In this document: positions 1-5,762 of the stretch, in pieces
How positions within the stretch are numbered: position 1 is the first letter of the stretch
Layout of the letters: every line of letters starts with the position of its first letter
From: a bacterium
GTDB lineage: Bacteria; Patescibacteriota; Gracilibacteria; UM-FILTER-43-11
Direction: 5' to 3'
DNA: 7,842 nucleotides
Assembly (NCBI GenBank): GCA_030426875.1
Contig: JAUHXI010000062.1
Span: 1 to 7,842 of the forward strand
The notes under the pieces: generated by a model
Told to the model about the DNA's origin: nothing
Databases searched by the model: none
The model's input: only the letters and a program-made list of their open reading frames with translations
Program-made: the position numbers and the translations under genes

Positions 1-182
1 GTTTCTTCCTCAACTTCTCGCCTTGCAGCCAAAGTGATATCTTCATCACCTTCCACCCCACCGGTCACAGGTTGCCAAAAGCCACCGCGGTCGGGGTTTC
101 GTTTTAAGAGTAGAAAGAGGGGATTGCCTTCTGTTATTTTAAAGAGAATGATTTCGACTTGGGCAGTGCGGTTGGATGTCAT
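1..182 (-). CDS. Nudix hydrolase, N-terminal 60 residues (cut by window edge)
   Basis: Translating leftward from the ATG at 182-180 gives 60 codons with no stop, running off the left edge. The Nudix box G-x5-E-x7-R-E-U-x-E-E is visible: G41, E47, R55-E56-V57 and E59-E60, with the end of the box outside the window. Nudix enzymes hydrolyse nucleoside diphosphates linked to another group, using the glutamates of this box to bind Mg2+. The preceding KRNPDRGGFWQPVTGGVE stretch resembles dihydroneopterin-triphosphate pyrophosphatase (NudB) and related Ap4A-type hydrolases, where W and P-V-T-G-G-V-E occupy the same place, but substrate cannot be decided from this fragment. No Shine-Dalgarno site precedes the start. 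The family assignment is firm; the exact enzyme is inference. Confidence 0.88.
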   Translation of the reverse strand, partial: MTSNRTAQVEIILFKITEGNPLFLLLKRNPDRGGFWQPVTGGVEGDEDITLAARREVEEE

Positions 183-269
183 GAGATTGGTTTAGAAATT
201 CATTTTAAGTGTAGCAGATTTTTTTGTATTCTCATTCTAAAATCTCATCTCCACTCTTTTCTTTTTTTT

Positions 270-297
270 GAAGGCGAGATTCGCGAATCTCGCCTTC
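270..297. repeat. Perfect 28-bp palindrome
   Basis: The arm GAAGGCGAGATTCG (270-283) is followed directly by its exact reverse complement CGAATCTCGCCTTC (284-297). On the plus strand the flanks U262-U269 and GGGAAAAG (298-305) can extend the stem by 8 U-A/U-G pairs. No T-run follows on either strand, so it is not a standard intrinsic terminator. A REP-like repeat, a cruciform or the 5' hairpin of the adjacent RNA candidate all remain possible. Confidence 0.85.
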
Positions 298-298
298 G

Positions 299-361
299 GG
301 AAAAGCCCTGCGTAGGCTGGGAGACGCCGACTCGAACACGAGATGGATTCGTAAGCCGAAG
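299..361 (+). repeat. RNA-like module, copy A
   Basis: This copy shares with 463-503 the order GGAAAAGC, then a CTCG-N4-CGAG hairpin (331-342, loop AACA), then TTCG-TAAGC-CGAA (348-360). It carries about 20 extra bases (roughly 307-328), including GCGT/ACGC at 310-313/324-327, that the other copy lacks. CTTCGG (294-299) can also pair with CCGAAG (356-361), competing with the 28-bp palindrome. Confidence 0.5.
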
Positions 362-458
362 CATTGCAGCTAAACGGGGCCCCCGCAAAATGCGAGGCGA
401 GGGCGAACGAAGTGATATGAGGGGGGTATTTTGTGGGGAAGGAGCAAAAACACATGGA

Positions 459-503
459 AGCTGGAAAAGCTAACTCGGCAACGAGGTAGATTTGTAAGCT
501 GGA
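459..503 (+). repeat. RNA-like module, copy B
   Basis: The elements in order are AGCT-GGAAA-AGCT (459-471), CTCG-GCAA-CGAG with a GNRA loop (474-485), and TTTG-TAAGC-TGGA (491-503). The last hairpin differs from copy A at three of its four pairs, yet every pair survives as G-U on the plus strand. The module is enclosed by the 12-bp stem 444-455/504-515. Confidence 0.5.
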
Positions 504-517
504 ATGTGTTTTTGCGA

Positions 518-607
518 TGGAGGAGAGAAAGGGATTCGAACCCTCGATACCATTGCTGGTAAACACGCGTTCCAGGCGTGCGCCTTAAACCACTCGGCCA
601 TCTCTCC
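518..607 (-). tRNA. tRNA-Ser (anticodon GGA)
   Basis: On the minus strand, acceptor arms GGAGAGA (607-601) and TCTCTCC (528-522) pair fully. The anticodon stem CACGC/GCGTG encloses loop CTGGAAC, giving anticodon GGA for UCC/UCU serine codons. The long variable arm TACCA-GCAA-TGGTA is the class II mark of serine tRNA. The T-loop is TTCGAAT. CCA is encoded at 520-518. The discriminator base is U (521), whereas bacterial serine tRNAs usually have G. No clear promoter was found just upstream (608-720). Confidence 0.96.
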
Positions 608-844
608 ATCTTTTTTGCTATGTCTAATTAAGAAAAAAGACCCGTCGAAACAGATCTCAATTTCGTTTTTAAAAAGGATCTGAATTAAACTAGTATTTTT
701 GATTCGGTTCGTAGGCAGCTGGTGCAAATGCTTCTGCCCTTGCTTTGGACTATATTGAGTTTGAAACGGCGTTTGTTGCGACGATTGGAATGCGAAACAG
801 TATTTCCTGTTTGTGGGCCTCTATCGCACAATTGGCATCTAGTT
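608..844. other. Intergenic region, possible gene remnant at 715-876
   Basis: The gap between tRNA-Ser and the M50 gene is 318 bp. Its first half is AT-rich with an inverted repeat CAGATC/GATCTG around 650-682. From 715 (just after a TAG) to 873 the plus strand stays open for 53 codons before a TAA. The stretch begins AAGANASALALDYIEFETAF, has no start codon at its head, and reads like protein. It could be a decayed 3' fragment or chance; I do not recognise it. Confidence 0.3.
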
Positions 845-874
845 TTGGACATAGGACGATTCTTCGATTATATT
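845..874 (+). promoter_or_regulatory. Sigma70-like promoter for the M50 peptidase gene
   Basis: A -35 box TTGGAC (845-850), an 18-bp spacer and a -10 box TATATT (869-874) predict transcription starting near 881. That leaves about 45 bases before the ATG at 926. Confidence 0.55.
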
Positions 875-925
875 AAACAAGCCGTACAAACTTAGCATTT
901 CCTCATTTTTTTGTCAATTTTTTTT

Positions 926-1546
926 ATGCACTTCTTCGAACTAGTATTCATTCTGACTGCTGCAGCCATTTGTGTGACGATCCATGAGGTGGCTCATGCG
1001 TGGGTGGCTGTTTTACTTGGTGATTCTACAGCAAAAATGAATGGTAGGCTCACGGCTGACCCACTTAAGCATTTGGATGTCTTAGGAACCCTTTTTATTT
1101 TGATGTTTCATGGGGGGTGGGGAAAGGCAGTTCATTATAATCCTAACAACTTAAAGCGTCCTCGTTTTGATGGGATTTTAATCACTATTGCCGGTCCACT
1201 TGCGAACCTGCTCACGGCTTTTTTGTTGGGTATTTTTAGACTTTATTTTCCATTTGGTGGGTTCTTTGGTGAGCTCTTGGTTTATGTTTATGAATTGAGC
1301 ATTGCTCTTTTTTTGTTTAATTTGATCCCTTTGGCTCCTTTGGACGGTGCTAAATTGCTTGGTTTTTTTATTCCGTCTTCAAAACGTCAGTGGTATAGCG
1401 ATTATATGGCTAGTGGGCCGCTTTATTTAGTGATGTTGGCACTTTTGAACATGGCTTCGGGTTTGATCTTTAATTTCCCCTTTTTGTCTTATTATTTTGC
1501 TTTTGGAATAGAGTTTTTTAGTGTCTTTATTTGGCTGGGAGCTTGA
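926..1546 (+). CDS. Site-2 protease family membrane zinc metallopeptidase (M50)
   Basis: This is an intramembrane zinc protease of the M50 / SpoIVFB-like group, which cuts membrane-bound substrates such as anti-sigma factors or signal-peptide remnants. Counting from the ATG at 926, the 206-residue protein has HEVAH (20-24, zinc ligands and catalytic Glu) in the first membrane segment. The family stretch GRLTADPLKHLDVLGT follows at 40-55, then GWGKAVHYNPNNLKRP (64-79), IAGPLANL (88-95) and NLIPLAPLDG (132-141), whose Asp supplies the third zinc ligand. Further hydrophobic segments lie near 121-136, 163-183 and 185-204. There is no PDZ domain, as is usual for this short branch. A TTG at 911 in the same frame was passed over because the ATG matches the usual start of the family. 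No Shine-Dalgarno site is visible. A hairpin follows the gene. The substrate is unknown. Confidence 0.93.
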   Translation: MHFFELVFILTAAAICVTIHEVAHAWVAVLLGDSTAKMNGRLTADPLKHLDVLGTLFILMFHGGWGKAVHYNPNNLKRPRFDGILITIAGPLANLLTAFLLGIFRLYFPFGGFFGELLVYVYELSIALFLFNLIPLAPLDGAKLLGFFIPSSKRQWYSDYMASGPLYLVMLALLNMASGLIFNFPFLSYYFAFGIEFFSVFIWLGA

Positions 1547-1575
1547 TTTAGAAGTTCCACTTTTATACACTCCAT

Positions 1576-1608
1576 CCTCTAGGCACCCTCTGCTAGAGGG
1601 CAAATTTT
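1576..1608 (+). terminator. Intrinsic terminator after the M50 gene
   Basis: CCTCTAG (1576-1582) pairs with CTAGAGG (1593-1599), with CCCTC/GAGGG (1586-1590/1596-1600) as an alternative. The hairpin is followed by CAAATTTTT. It lies 30 bp past the TGA stop. Confidence 0.6.
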
Positions 1609-1665
1609 TGATACTCCTGCCATTCAATTTTCTTTAATAATTTTGACTTAAAGTGTAAGCTTCAC

Positions 1666-3165
1666 ATGCACTATTTATTTAATACTATTTATAATTTTTT
1701 TCTGAAGGAAATATCAAAAAAATCACACAATTGCCTTAGGGCTATCGCAATATTTTTTTGGTTTGTTGTTTTGATGATGATTTTATCACTGTTTATATTT
1801 ATTTTTAGCGAAAATAATAATAACATAGAACTTAATGGTTCAGTTTTATTCGGAGATTTTCATTTATAGCAGGGTAAGGTCTGGGTCACTGTTCCCAGTA
1901 ATGGTAAGTATGAAGTTCCTGAAGCTGATGTTTCGACATTTAGCTCTATTGGTGAGGTTCATCGTGATGGGCATGTTGCTCTCGATAAAAATAATGTTTA
2001 TTGCGGCAATTTAATTTTGCCCAATTTAAATCCTTCCCGCGTGGAATCATTAGGTCGTAATTGCTATAGCGATGGTGAATATGCCTATTATTGTGCACCG
2101 TATACAGTGTCGAATGATTCTCTAACAGCCTTGCAAGAGGTGTGGCAAACCCTTGAGTATAAATTTTTTGATGGTGAAAAGCCGCAAACCTATTTGTATC
2201 CATTTAAGGCATTGCCCCACAGTGAAACACCTTATGTGGCACTTGATCAAATGCATTTTCTTTCGCCGGTAATGACTAATGGAAAGTTTGTTTATTTTAA
2301 AGGGGATCTAATGGAGGATGCCAATCCGAATTCACTAAAAGAAATAACAGAATTGAACGAGGATGACATCGAAAGAAAAAGCGATTATTATTTTGCTGAC
2401 AATAAAAATGTATATTTTGAACATCTAGAATTGAAAATTAAAGCCAATCCAGAGCTCTATACTTTTAATTCAGCAGCACAGAGTCTTAATGAATATCTCA
2501 TCAATCCTCAGGATGGAATGGTGTATTTTGAAACGGTTTCTTTCGATAAAGCTCATGCTCCATATACACTTCTTAGTAAGTATAGCAGTCATGTTTATCA
2601 AACTCTTTTTTTAAGTGATGATGGTGTGTATTTTTATAACACAAAAGATGAATCAGTAGAAAGGGCTGGAGACAATCCATTTCTGAATGGAGATTACGAA
2701 GAAATAGCGCCTCTTGTTTTTTTCGATGGATATCAAACACTTTACATTGATGCCAAAGAGCATCGAAGTACTGGCTCTCGTGGCACTGGAAATCAACTAT
2801 TAGCACGTTCTACTTCAATTTATGAACTGAGTGATGATTCATCCGAAAGTTGGGTGAAATTAGGTGAGATGCAAAGTGGAACTGTATGGGAAAAAGGCGG
2901 TAGCTTTTATTACTTTGATGAATATGGTGAAAGCCAACTTATTTTTTATACTATCTATGAAATCGAGAGTCAAAATCTTGCAGAAGAAATGCTACAAGGT
3001 GACTTTCATCGTGAAGATATTCGTGATCTGATAAATTCTGAAAAACTACTTCCTGCTAAAGGTGAGATGTTATTAGAGGCCCGTACAACATTTCGCAAGG
3101 AAAATGAGCTTTTTTATGCCATATTAATCGTTTTTGCAGGGTTGGTTGGGGCTGTTGTTGAGTAA
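1666..3165 (+). pseudogene. DKNYY-repeat membrane protein, interrupted by in-frame amber codon
   Basis: From the ATG at 1666 the frame is open for 500 codons apart from one TAG at 1867-1869 (codon 68). Upstream of the TAG is a short basic N-terminus and one hydrophobic segment (about residues 26-48). Downstream, coding character resumes at once. Between the TAG and the first later start candidate (TTG at 2017) lie VPSNGKYEVPEADVSTF and DKNNVYCG, the latter a DKNYY-type signature, with related units further on (YSDGEYAYY, TNGKFVYF, ADNKNVYF, SDDGVYFY). The C-terminus ends in a second hydrophobic segment, FYAILIVFAGLVGAVV. DKNYY repeats are of unknown function and probably extracytoplasmic. The single stop with no frameshift fits a recent nonsense mutation, a sequencing or assembly error, or readthrough (context TTA TAG CAG). 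If split, the downstream product could start at TTG 2017 (382 residues). Confidence 0.7.
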
Positions 3166-3225
3166 TTAAGAAAAAGTGCTATCGCCAAAAACAGATGAAA
3201 ATCTAAATCTAGTATAATTCTCATT

Positions 3226-3300
3226 TGGCTCGGGAGGAGGGATTCGAACCCCCGAATGGTGGAACCAAAATCCACTGCCTTACCACTTGGCGACTCCCGA
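3226..3300 (-). tRNA. tRNA-Gln (anticodon UUG)
   Basis: On the minus strand, TCGGGAG (3300-3294) pairs with CTCCCGA (3236-3230), including the U1-A72 pair typical of glutamine tRNA. The anticodon stem GTGGA/TCCAC encloses TTTTGGT, giving anticodon TTG. The T-arm has loop TTCGAAT, the discriminator is G, and CCA is encoded (3228-3226). A strong promoter lies just upstream. Confidence 0.97.
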
Positions 3301-3322
3301 ACACATATGGACTACGAGGTGA

Positions 3323-3351
3323 ATTTTACTAAGTGAGGATGGCAATGTCAA
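3323..3351 (-). promoter_or_regulatory. Promoter for tRNA-Gln
   Basis: Read on the minus strand, TTGACA (3351-3346), a 17-bp spacer and TAAAAT (3328-3323) predict a start near 3316, about 16 bases before the mature tRNA. Confidence 0.8.
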
Positions 3352-3518
3352 CCTATTCTAGAATTCTTAAAGTGGAAGTAGGAATCCTAGATTTCGAACT
3401 TCGAATGATAGAGCTCAGTCTTTTTTAACCGAATATGTTCAAATGTATTGTTCTCTGTTTATTTTTTAATCTTAAGCTTCAAATCATAAGAAAATAGCTA
3501 ATGTGTATTCTACTTTGC

Positions 3519-4271
3519 TCATGAATGTTGTGGTTTGAATGTGATTGTATAAACTTTTTTCCCTTTTCCCCCAGTTTCGCTCTCCCTTCTGATCACCACT
3601 ACTTTTTTCTCTTCAAGATTATTCCAAAATTCTTTGCTGCCCCACTTTTGTTCAGGCCATGTAGGTTTTCGGTCATCTTTTTGATCATCAAAGGCTTTGA
3701 TCACGGCTGTAGGTTCACCATTATGAATCACTATCATTCCTTCTTTTGGAATATCTTTGAGCTTCATTCCCGGAATTAAATATATGCATTCTAAACTTGA
3801 TACTCTTTCAGTCTCAGCTTCTGTTGCTTGAGGTGTTTTAGTGGATGGTGATTTTTCTGCTTTGGTCCTTGTTTTGATTGCAGTAATAACTTGCGGCCTT
3901 GCTAATTCAACTATTTTTCTTTCACTTGAAGCTTCACCTGTATCTTCTGGATTGGAGCGGATTAATATTCTATTGCCTTCTTTTTGCTTAAGTATTACAT
4001 TTTCTTCTCTCTTTAATGATTTTAATATTTTATCCCTCAATGTGCTGATTCTAATGCTGTCTAGTTGAAAAGTTTTTTTCCTTCCTAATTCTTCATCTGA
4101 AGTGTCCTCATTTAATTGGGAAATTTCACCTAACCTTTGACCTTGATCATCTAAAAAGTCAAAAATGTCTGTAGAACCTTGAAGGGATTCAATCCAAAAA
4201 TCAAAATCCTCAAATAGCTCAACAATGCTTAATCGGGCCTCTTTTGATTCTGGATTTCCAGGTCTGGTCAT
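3519..4271 (-). CDS. Hypothetical protein, 250 residues, soluble
   Basis: I do not recognise this protein. It has no signal peptide or membrane segment and is rich in charged residues. Three zones can be seen. The first is an acidic, probably helical N-terminal part (about 10-60, with VELFEDFDFWIESL). A basic middle (64-106) follows, with TLRDKILKSLKREENVILKQ. A low-complexity K/T/E/S linker (about 108-158) separates these from a C-terminal domain (162-247) that looks beta-rich: IYLIPGMKLKDIPKEGMIVI, then NGEPTAVIKAFDD, a W-containing stretch, and KKVVVIRRE. The ATG at 4271 lies about 33 bases from the expected start of a perfect consensus promoter. No Shine-Dalgarno site is present. The gene is divergent from smpB. 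The promoter and length suggest a real, well-expressed gene; its role is unknown. Confidence 0.8.
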   Translation of the reverse strand: MTRPGNPESKEARLSIVELFEDFDFWIESLQGSTDIFDFLDDQGQRLGEISQLNEDTSDEELGRKKTFQLDSIRISTLRDKILKSLKREENVILKQKEGNRILIRSNPEDTGEASSERKIVELARPQVITAIKTRTKAEKSPSTKTPQATEAETERVSSLECIYLIPGMKLKDIPKEGMIVIHNGEPTAVIKAFDDQKDDRKPTWPEQKWGSKEFWNNLEEKKVVVIRRESETGGKGKKVYTITFKPQHS

Positions 4272-4300
4272 ATTGAAATGAATGGGTAGGATTAAGAAAG

Positions 4301-4319
4301 GTTATAATTTTATTATAAC
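4301..4319. promoter_or_regulatory. Operator-like inverted repeat over the -10 box
   Basis: GTTATAAT (4301-4308), three bases, then ATTATAAC (4312-4319) form a perfect 8+8 dyad. It covers the minus-strand -10 box (4317-4312) and the expected start of the 250-residue gene, a position where a repressor would act. Because the -10 box itself is AT-rich, chance is a real alternative. Confidence 0.35.
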
Positions 4320-4340
4320 AAATTATTTATAATATGTCAA
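4312..4340 (-). promoter_or_regulatory. Perfect consensus sigma70 promoter for the 250-residue gene
   Basis: On the minus strand, TTGACA (4340-4335), exactly 17 bases, and TATAAT (4317-4312) match the consensus fully. The expected start is near 4304, about 33 bases before the ATG at 4271. Confidence 0.85.
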
Positions 4341-4367
4341 TAAAAGTCTACGGTGAATCATTCTCAA

Positions 4368-4396
4368 TTGAATTCGAAGCCCAACTGGCTTAATAT
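4368..4396 (+). promoter_or_regulatory. Promoter for smpB, probably giving a leaderless transcript
   Basis: TTGAAT (4368-4373), a 17-bp spacer and TAATAT (4391-4396) place the transcription start 6-8 bases downstream, at or within a base or two of the smpB ATG (4403). There is no Shine-Dalgarno site, consistent with leaderless initiation. Confidence 0.6.
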
Positions 4397-4402
4397 TGGT
4401 TC

Positions 4403-4849
4403 ATGAAAATCATCTACAAAAATAAGAAGGCTTACTTTGATTATGAGATACTCCACGAGTTTAAGGCAGGGTTGATGTTGCTTGGCTCAGAGATCAAATC
4501 GATCCGAAAAGGCAATGTCAATTTAAAAGGGTCTTACATCTCTATGAAAGACGAAAAGCCCATCCTTAAAGGGGCTAATGTTTCTCGTTATGCTTACGAC
4601 ACCAATGACGATTATGAGCCCTTTCGGGACCGCCCCTTGCTCCTCAAACAACCTGAAATTGATCGTCTCATCAATCATCTCAACACCCAAGGAGTCACCA
4701 TCATTCCTCTTTTCATTGGCTTGGATGGTAAGTATGCTAAGCTCCAAATTGCGGTGGCCCGGGGGAAGAAAAAGCATGACAAACGCCAGACCTTGAAAGA
4801 GCGAGACAGTAAGCGGCAAGTGGAACAGGCTATAAAGCGATATGGATAG
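4403..4849 (+). CDS. smpB: SsrA-binding protein SmpB
   Basis: SmpB binds tmRNA and delivers it to ribosomes stalled on broken messages, so the nascent chain is tagged and the ribosome freed. The 148-residue length is normal for the family. Recognisable parts are the N-terminal KNKKAYFDYEI, the GSEIKS signature (28-33, usually GTEVKS), then RDRPLLLKQPEI (75-86, the counterpart of R-x-RKLLLH-x-x-EI). The basic C-terminal region GKKKHDKR (121-128) is followed by an R/K-rich tail that enters the decoding centre in known structures. The ATG at 4403 gives the standard N-terminus; a promoter close by suggests a leaderless message. The gene stands alone, 131 bp from a divergent hypothetical gene. No tmRNA gene was found in this window. 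Confidence 0.97.
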   Translation: MKIIYKNKKAYFDYEILHEFKAGLMLLGSEIKSIRKGNVNLKGSYISMKDEKPILKGANVSRYAYDTNDDYEPFRDRPLLLKQPEIDRLINHLNTQGVTIIPLFIGLDGKYAKLQIAVARGKKKHDKRQTLKERDSKRQVEQAIKRYG

Positions 4850-4887
4850 GGTAATCTCATGGTCTTTAAGCATTCGCTTATGATTAC

Positions 4888-4919
4888 AACAGCTGAGGAG
4901 CTGTTAGCTGTTAGCTTTT
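4888..4919 (+). terminator. Hairpin after smpB with heptamer repeats
   Basis: AACAGCT (4888-4894), loop GAGG, then AGCTGTT (4899-4905) form a 7-bp hairpin. Its 3' arm begins a tandem run AGCTGTT-AGCTGTT-AGCTTTT (4899-4919). The T-tract is weak (TTTT), so termination is possible but not certain. Confidence 0.4.
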
Positions 4920-4988
4920 AGAAAAACTATTTTTAGTTCCAGTAAAAATGAGGTGGATAGAATTGTTAATTTTGAATAAGCTATAAAC

Positions 4989-5588
4989 ATGAATTTCATC
5001 CCCAAATCCATTCAACGTGCTATCGAAGCCTTTAGTAAGCTTCCTGGTATTGGAAGTAAATCAGCTGAGCGCTTGGTTTTTTATTTACTTAAAAAGCCCA
5101 CTGCAGATTTGCAGGACCTTGGTCAGTCCATCCTTCAGCTCAAAGAGGGGTTGCATTATTGTGATGTTTGTAAAAATCTGGCCACCGAAACCCGTTGTGA
5201 AATCTGTAAAAATGAGCAGCGTAGTGCGCGTGTGATTTGCGTGGTTGAAGACAGTTTGGACTTGATTGCCCTAGAAAAAACAGGAAGTTTTAAAGGGCTT
5301 TATCATGTTTTGCATGGCATCATTTCTCCCATCAATGGCGTTGGCCCTGATGAACTCACCATTGTGGATTTGATTGAGCGGGTTAAGCAGGGGCAGGTTG
5401 AAGAGGTTATTTTTGCTCTCAACCCCTCTATGGAAGGGGAGGCGACTGCCGCTTATATCACACGTTATATTTCTCCTTACAGCGTCAAAATTACTCGCAT
5501 CGCTCGTGGCATTCCTGTGGGGGGTCATCTTGAATATGCTGACAATCAAACCTTAAAACGGGCCATGGAGGGGAGGGGAGAGTATTAA
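4989..5588 (+). CDS. recR: Recombination mediator protein RecR
   Basis: RecR works with RecO (and RecF in many bacteria) to load RecA on SSB-coated single-stranded DNA at gaps. The 199-residue length is standard. Domains in order are a helix-hairpin-helix (LPGIGSKSAERL, 18-29), a four-cysteine zinc motif (C58, C61, C70, C73), a TOPRIM domain from about 81 with ICVVEDSLDLIALE and later ALNPSMEGEATAAYI, and the C-terminal stretch ITRIARGIPVGGHLEYAD-x-x-TL. All key residues are present. The gene starts 139 bp after smpB on the same strand. No Shine-Dalgarno site precedes the ATG. TATAAA at 4982-4987 is too near the ATG to serve as its -10 box, so the promoter is undecided and readthrough from smpB is possible. 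Confidence 0.97.
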   Translation: MNFIPKSIQRAIEAFSKLPGIGSKSAERLVFYLLKKPTADLQDLGQSILQLKEGLHYCDVCKNLATETRCEICKNEQRSARVICVVEDSLDLIALEKTGSFKGLYHVLHGIISPINGVGPDELTIVDLIERVKQGQVEEVIFALNPSMEGEATAAYITRYISPYSVKITRIARGIPVGGHLEYADNQTLKRAMEGRGEY

Positions 5589-5601
5589 TTTTCGATTCCT
5601 T

Positions 5602-5632
5602 ATACCAATTTGTAGTACAAAACCTACAATTG
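5602..5632. repeat. 12-bp repeat copy 1 with small hairpin
   Basis: ATACCAATTTGT (5602-5613) recurs exactly at 6081-6092. Here it overlaps a weak hairpin, TTGTAG/CTACAA, reaching to about 5632 just past recR. No T-run follows, so termination is unsupported. Confidence 0.3.
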
Positions 5633-5762
5633 ACGAATGCTGAATCTAAAGGATTTACTATTTGAGAAGTAGCTTTTATTTTAAAATAGGAAAGAATCTT
5701 AAATCTCCGGTCAAAGGTTAGGAATGACAGGGTGTTTTAACTGTAATTCGACTTGAACTTTT

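Larger units (their letters stand above)
262..515 (+). ncRNA. Candidate structured non-coding RNA (unknown family)
   Basis: The gap between the Nudix gene and tRNA-Ser holds no convincing protein but several nested stems. They are a 14+14 perfect palindrome at 270-297, a 13-bp stem pairing 381-393 with 426-438, and a 12-bp stem pairing 444-455 with 504-515. Two diverged copies of a hairpin module also lie here (about 299-361 and 459-503). The 13-bp stem and one module hairpin contain G-U pairs that exist only if the plus strand is transcribed; on the minus strand they would be A-C mismatches. The plus strand is therefore the more likely RNA. I see no match to tmRNA, RNase P RNA, SRP RNA, 6S RNA or a common riboswitch. 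It could instead be a cluster of intergenic repeats. No promoter was identified. Confidence 0.35.

Noticed and set aside
159..473. 104-codon plus-strand reading frame
   Set aside because: It runs through the palindrome and stems, its composition is unlike protein (Arg/Gly-rich from repeats), and it begins inside the Nudix gene.
262..515. tmRNA, RNase P RNA or SRP RNA
   Set aside because: The GGAGGAAAGTCC core of RNase P RNA, the GGAAGGAAGCAG loop of SRP RNA, and a tRNA-like end with an Ala-rich tag of tmRNA are all absent.
470..727. Minus-strand reading frames across 237-727
   Set aside because: They cross tRNA-Ser, and their translations contain tRNA sequence read as protein.
911..925. TTG at 911 as start of the M50 gene
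   Set aside because: The in-frame ATG at 926 fits the family start, and no ribosome binding site favours the TTG.
1544..1546. TGA recoded as glycine (Gracilibacteria/Absconditabacteria code)
   Set aside because: Three genes end at TGA where family members normally end, and the conserved genes contain no in-frame TGA.
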